Origin: Actinomycetes bacterium
GTDB lineage: Bacteria; Actinomycetota; Aquicultoria; CAJVYJ01; JAUVQD01
Length of the DNA: 16,339 bases
Direction: 5' to 3'
NCBI GenBank assembly: GCA_030598355.1
Contig: JAUVQD010000007.1
Span: forward strand, 1 to 16,339
Shown: one piece after another, positions 13,342-16,339 of the stretch
Layout: the number at the start of each line of letters is the position of its first letter
Position numbering within the stretch: position 1 is the first letter of the stretch
The notes under the pieces: model-generated
The model's database searches: none
Told to the model about the DNA's origin: nothing
What the model saw: the letters and a program-made list of their open reading frames with translations, nothing else
Position numbers and translations under genes: made by a program

Positions 13342-15401
13342 TCATAACCGCTATCGAGCTAAACAACTTCGGGAGCTTCCAAGAGTCCAGAATTGAACTT
13401 AACCCGGGGCTGAACTTGATAATCGGGGTTAATGAGAGCGGTAAGAGCACTATTCAGTCAGCGCTAAAGACTGCTTTTTTCGGTGAACGCAAAGGCTATG
13501 AGCGGTGGAAAAATTGGGGGAACGCCAATCCAAGCTGCATTGTTACAGTCGAATACGAGCTTCCAGACAAGACGGTTTGGTCGCTTGTTCGAGACTTAGC
13601 TAAAGGTGAAGTCAGCTTAGTTCAGCTGCGAGGCGGGGAGTGCCAAGCCAAAGGCCCCACTAAGGTGCAGGGGCTTGTCGGCCGACACCTCGGACTAGAC
13701 AAAGCTGAAACTTTTTTAAATACCGTCTTTGTGCGGGCCGGCGAGTTAGCGCCGGATCTGGTCGGAATCGAACCCGCTCTTCGAGCAAGAGTTGAATCTC
13801 TTTTAGTTGGAAGCGCCGGCGGCTCGATAACCAAAGCCCGAAAGGTTCTAAAAGACAAATACAGGCGATTAGCCGGGACGATTGCCCAGAAAGGGGAGGG
13901 TGGCCAAATTGGCGACCTTCTGGCTCAAGAGGTAGACGTCAGGCGCGAGATGGCTCAGGCCGAGCAGATAAAGAGTCAGCGCGATCAATGGTCGGCGGAG
14001 CTTGAGGAAACCAAGGAGCTGTTGGCAAAAAAAAGCGCGCGCCTTAAGCTCGTCAAGGAATTAATAGATGCTGTTCAGGCTAGACGCGTCTTGGAGGTGG
14101 AGCTTGACAAGTTGAGTGACGGGCGTAAGAAGCTGCGCATGAAGATAGAACGTTTAAAAGCTGATCAAGAACGGCTTGATGAAATCAATAAAGAGATGGA
14201 GAAGCTAGCCAACTACAAAGAGATATCGGCGGTCGATGCCGCCGCATTAAAACACAAGGCCGAGATCTTAAAAGAGAAACAGATTGAGATGGGCGTGGCT
14301 TCTGATGGCGGTCGAGCGGAAGCGGAAACTAAAAAGAGGTATTCGATTTTCGCTTTTGTGCCGGCGCTAGCGGCATTGTTGGTCGGAATTATCCTGGTCG
14401 TTTTAAACCAGGTCTTTCCTGGGGTAGCGGCAATTATTCTTAGCTTGGTCGGGTTCGCCGTGGGGCTGTGGTTGCTGAAGTCACGGAAAAACGTTGCCGA
14501 GGATTTGGGGATCTATCTGACAGAAGAGGTCGAGCGGTTGACAGGCGAGATCAACGAAGAGTTGTCAAAGGTCGGCGCCGCCGGCTTAGAGAGTTTCTTG
14601 GCACAGCAAAACAAGTGTGAAAGCCTTGCCAAGGAGCTAGACAATATTGAATATGCCGATTCGATTATGTTGGAGGGCAGCTCTCTTGAAGAGCTATCCA
14701 AGGAATTTGATAATCTTTTTGATCAAACACATTCGCTCGAACTGCAACTCAAGAAAGCTACAAAAGCTGATCTGTCGACAGAAGAGATATTTACTCACGA
14801 GCGCGAGGTGTCATATCTTAGCCCCGAGGTGGCTTCATTGCGTCAGACACATGACACATTGATCGGTCGATTGTCTTCCCACACGGAGATTTCAGGGCGA
14901 TCTATCGTTGACTTGCTCTCTGAGCTCAATTACATATCTGATCAACTAGAGGGCTCAAAACGGCACGCCAAAGCTCTTTCGCTAGCTGCTCAAGAGATAT
15001 CAGAAATAGCGTCTGAAATCTCTGGCGAAATAGCTCCTCAGATCGCGGGTGCGGCCTCAGAGCTTTTAAGCACTTTGACAGGTGGTCGTCATAGTAAGGT
15101 GGGTCTGGAAGGCAATCTTACGCTTACGGTTCTCGATGGAGAAGTGACGATAAGCCCTGACGCCTTAAGTACTGCGACGGCCGATCAGTTGTATTTCGCG
15201 GTTCGTTTAGCCGCGGCTGACTTGATTAGCGGAGAAGCAAAGCCGCCGCTAATTCTTGATGACCCCCTTGTCTATTTTGATGCCGATCGTTTCAAAGCCG
15301 CCAGAGATATTGTTCGCAAACTGGCAGCAGAACGCCAAATCATTTTCTTTTCTCATAACAACAGTTTTAAGGATTGGCCAGGCAACCTAATCGAGCTTTA
15401 A
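13338..15401 (+). CDS. YhaN/SbcC-like ATPase with two membrane helices at the coiled-coil apex
   Basis: A Rad50/SbcC-type ABC ATPase of 687 residues. The N-terminal half-domain starts MIITAIELNNFGSFQ, with Walker A GVNESGKST (30-38). Coiled coil runs over about 185-330. Residues 336-356 and 359-380 are two hydrophobic spans with almost no loop (a membrane hairpin) where Rad50 carries its zinc hook; no CxxC is present. A second coiled coil runs to about 590, then the C-terminal half with Walker B LILDDP (Asp641-Asp642) and the late SHNNS switch histidine. The ABC signature is degenerate: LSTATADQ (610-617), with Ala for the usual Gly. The protein is much shorter than Bacillus YhaN (about 960 residues). 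The nuclease subunit is encoded immediately upstream with a 4-nt overlap. Confidence 0.92.
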   Translation: MIITAIELNNFGSFQESRIELNPGLNLIIGVNESGKSTIQSALKTAFFGERKGYERWKNWGNANPSCIVTVEYELPDKTVWSLVRDLAKGEVSLVQLRGGECQAKGPTKVQGLVGRHLGLDKAETFLNTVFVRAGELAPDLVGIEPALRARVESLLVGSAGGSITKARKVLKDKYRRLAGTIAQKGEGGQIGDLLAQEVDVRREMAQAEQIKSQRDQWSAELEETKELLAKKSARLKLVKELIDAVQARRVLEVELDKLSDGRKKLRMKIERLKADQERLDEINKEMEKLANYKEISAVDAAALKHKAEILKEKQIEMGVASDGGRAEAETKKRYSIFAFVPALAALLVGIILVVLNQVFPGVAAIILSLVGFAVGLWLLKSRKNVAEDLGIYLTEEVERLTGEINEELSKVGAAGLESFLAQQNKCESLAKELDNIEYADSIMLEGSSLEELSKEFDNLFDQTHSLELQLKKATKADLSTEEIFTHEREVSYLSPEVASLRQTHDTLIGRLSSHTEISGRSIVDLLSELNYISDQLEGSKRHAKALSLAAQEISEIASEISGEIAPQIAGAASELLSTLTGGRHSKVGLEGNLTLTVLDGEVTISPDALSTATADQLYFAVRLAAADLISGEAKPPLILDDPLVYFDADRFKAARDIVRKLAAERQIIFFSHNNSFKDWPGNLIEL

Positions 15402-15515
15402 ACTGATTCTTTGATCTAGTCCTCCCACTTGCCATACATGTCACCACCTGCCCATTAAGTCCTACGCTTCCCAAAAAACTAGAAATACTTCAAAAAATAG
15501 TGAAACTTTTTAAAA

Positions 15516-15555
15516 AAAGTGTTGCATTGTGGATTGAAGTGGATTAAAGTGGAGC
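15516..15555 (+). promoter_or_regulatory. MraZ operator: four direct repeats with 10-bp period, overlapping the dcw promoter
   Basis: Four 10-bp units run in tandem: AAAGTGTTGC (15516), ATTGTGGATT (15526), GAAGTGGATT (15536) and AAAGTGGAGC (15546), consensus (A)AAGTGGATT. MraZ proteins are known to bind several GTG/TGGG-containing repeats at 10-bp spacing in front of their own gene, so this is very probably the autoregulatory site. The AAAGTG core resembles the Mollicutes type. A promoter candidate overlaps it (TTGAAG 15534-15539, 17 bp, GAAAAT 15557-15562) but is weak. The remaining gap before mraZ holds an AT-rich stretch upstream (about 15475-15518) and a leader of about 140 nt downstream; no gene or clear terminator is seen after 15401. 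Confidence 0.8.
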
Positions 15556-15696
15556 AGAAAATGATTAACAAATATGGTTTTCCGGTCAAGAATTACTATA
15601 TGAGTGTTACGGAAATGGCTCCTCCGGGTGTCAGTAATCTTTCGCTCATTATCAAAGCCGCCAGATCATTATTGGCTGCCTTGGTGGAGAAGAGAA

Positions 15697-16128
15697 ATGT
15701 TTCTAGGCGAGTTTCAACATACGGTCGACGACAAAAACCGACTTATACTGCCGGCTAAGTTTAGGAAGTTATTGGCGGACGGTTTGATCGTCACGAAGGG
15801 TTTTGAAAATTGCCTTTTTGTGTTTTCAAAAGCTGAGTGGTCGGGGATTGAGGAGAAAATCTCTTCGATGCAGTTGTTGAAGAAAGACGCCAGGCAGGTT
15901 TCCAGGTTCTTTTTTGGCGGAGCAAGCGAGGAAGTGCCTGATAAGAATGGGCGAGTTGTTATACCGGGTCACTTACGAGAATACGCGGACCTGCGGAAAG
16001 ATGTTGTTATCGTTGGGGTTTCAAACCGGTTGGAGCTGTGGTCAAAGTCTAACTGGCAGAAATATGTAGCTGAGGCAGAAAAGTCGTATGAGGACACAGC
16101 TGAAGAATTGGCAGACATCGGCCTCTAA
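15697..16128 (+). CDS. mraZ: Transcriptional regulator MraZ
   Basis: MraZ is the DNA-binding regulator that opens the dcw (division and cell wall) cluster and represses it in E. coli. The 143-residue protein carries two AbrB/SpoVT-like half-domains, each with the DxxxR motif: Asp11-Arg15 in TVDDKNRLILPAKFR and Asp82-Arg86 in DKNGRVVIPGHLR. It starts MFLGEFQHTV, the standard family beginning. ATG 15697 has GGAG (15686-15689) 7 nt upstream; the longer frame opening at 15604 adds residues no MraZ has. The operator repeats lie about 140 nt upstream and rsmH starts 12 nt after the stop. Confidence 0.97.
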   Translation: MFLGEFQHTVDDKNRLILPAKFRKLLADGLIVTKGFENCLFVFSKAEWSGIEEKISSMQLLKKDARQVSRFFFGGASEEVPDKNGRVVIPGHLREYADLRKDVVIVGVSNRLELWSKSNWQKYVAEAEKSYEDTAEELADIGL

Positions 16129-16140
16129 CGCAATTTGAAA

Positions 16141-16339
16141 ATGGAATATTCGCATACATCAGTTTTGTCGGCTGAAGTCGTTTCCAGGCTCAACTGTACC
16201 AGTGGTTCTACCATTGTCGACTGCACTTTAGGCGGGGCAGGACACTCGGAAACGATATTGAGATTAATTGCACCAAATGGGTTTCTGCTTGGGATTGACC
16301 AAGACAAAGAAGCAATAGACGTAGCTCGAGCCAGATTAA
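16141..16339 (+). CDS. rsmH: 16S rRNA m4C1402 methyltransferase RsmH, N-terminal part
   Basis: The frame from ATG 16141 runs off the end of the window after 66 complete codons. It begins EYSHTSVLSAEVVSRL, matching the 'HTPVLLEEV' opening of RsmH (MraW), and contains the SAM-binding motif VDCTLGGAGHSE (Asp27 to Glu37) and GIDQDKEAIDVARARL. RsmH methylates N4 of C1402 in the decoding centre of 16S rRNA, together with RsmI. It lies 12 nt after mraZ in the conserved dcw order. No clear ribosome binding site precedes the ATG; an in-frame TTG at 16135 is a less likely alternative start. Confidence 0.95.
   Translation, partial: MEYSHTSVLSAEVVSRLNCTSGSTIVDCTLGGAGHSETILRLIAPNGFLLGIDQDKEAIDVARARL

Noticed and set aside
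15604..15696. Extended mraZ start at 15604
   Set aside because: The family starts at MFLGE; the extension is not conserved and the ribosome binding site fits ATG 15697.
15519..15758. Small protein encoded over the mraZ operator and leader
   Set aside because: The frame runs through the operator repeats and into mraZ in another phase, without a ribosome binding site or recognisable domain.
1..16339. CRISPR arrays, insertion sequences, prophage or rRNA/tRNA genes
   Set aside because: No regularly spaced long repeats, transposase or integrase motifs, or cloverleaf structures were seen on either strand.

Overview
The window is a gene-dense, mostly plus-strand bacterial chromosome segment of roughly even base composition. 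Its genes point to a Gram-positive-type lineage. The order glutamate racemase, metallo-beta-lactamase-fold protein, RNase PH, RdgB/HAM1 pyrophosphatase matches the conserved actinobacterial order (murI, Rv1339-like, rph, rdgB in mycobacteria), and a QueT-type transporter is inserted in it. The YhaM/YhaO/YhaN-like trio and the gatCA pair are also common in Gram-positives. Frequent TTG and GTG starts and a promoter consistent with a leaderless gatC mRNA fit an uncultured, moderate-GC actinobacterial relative. This placement is inference; no rRNA gene is present to settle it.

Layout. (1) Bases 1-228: the 3' end of an unidentified gene. (2) Bases 292-4008: gatC and gatA (tRNA amidotransferase), then a GTG-started Old Yellow Enzyme-type flavoprotein directly abutting gatA; gatB is not in the window. 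(3) Bases 4026-4250, minus strand: a single NifU C-terminal-domain Fe-S protein with its own promoter. (4) Bases 4336-5958: a promoter, a leader of about 235 nt with several hairpins, a YjbQ-family protein and a zinc hydrolase of the succinylglutamate desuccinylase/aspartoacylase family. (5) Bases 6008-11110: murI (broken by one in-frame TAG), queT, the MBL-fold protein, rph, rdgB and a two-TM/double-RCK channel-like protein, tightly packed. (6) Bases 11163-15401: a YhaM-like 3'-5' exoribonuclease, a YhaO/SbcD-like Mre11-family nuclease and a YhaN/SbcC-like ATPase whose coiled coil carries two membrane spans. (7) Bases 15516-16339: the start of the division and cell wall (dcw) cluster, with a four-copy 10-bp direct-repeat operator, mraZ, and the beginning of rsmH.

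The observations most worth following are: the amber codon in murI with homology continuing in the same frame; the compact membrane-anchored Mre11/Rad50-like module paired with an exoribonuclease; the channel-like protein whose filter position reads TTTGEV instead of a GYG-type signature; the unclassified leader RNA upstream of yjbQ; and the MraZ-type operator, which resembles the repeats known from Mollicutes more than those of E. coli.
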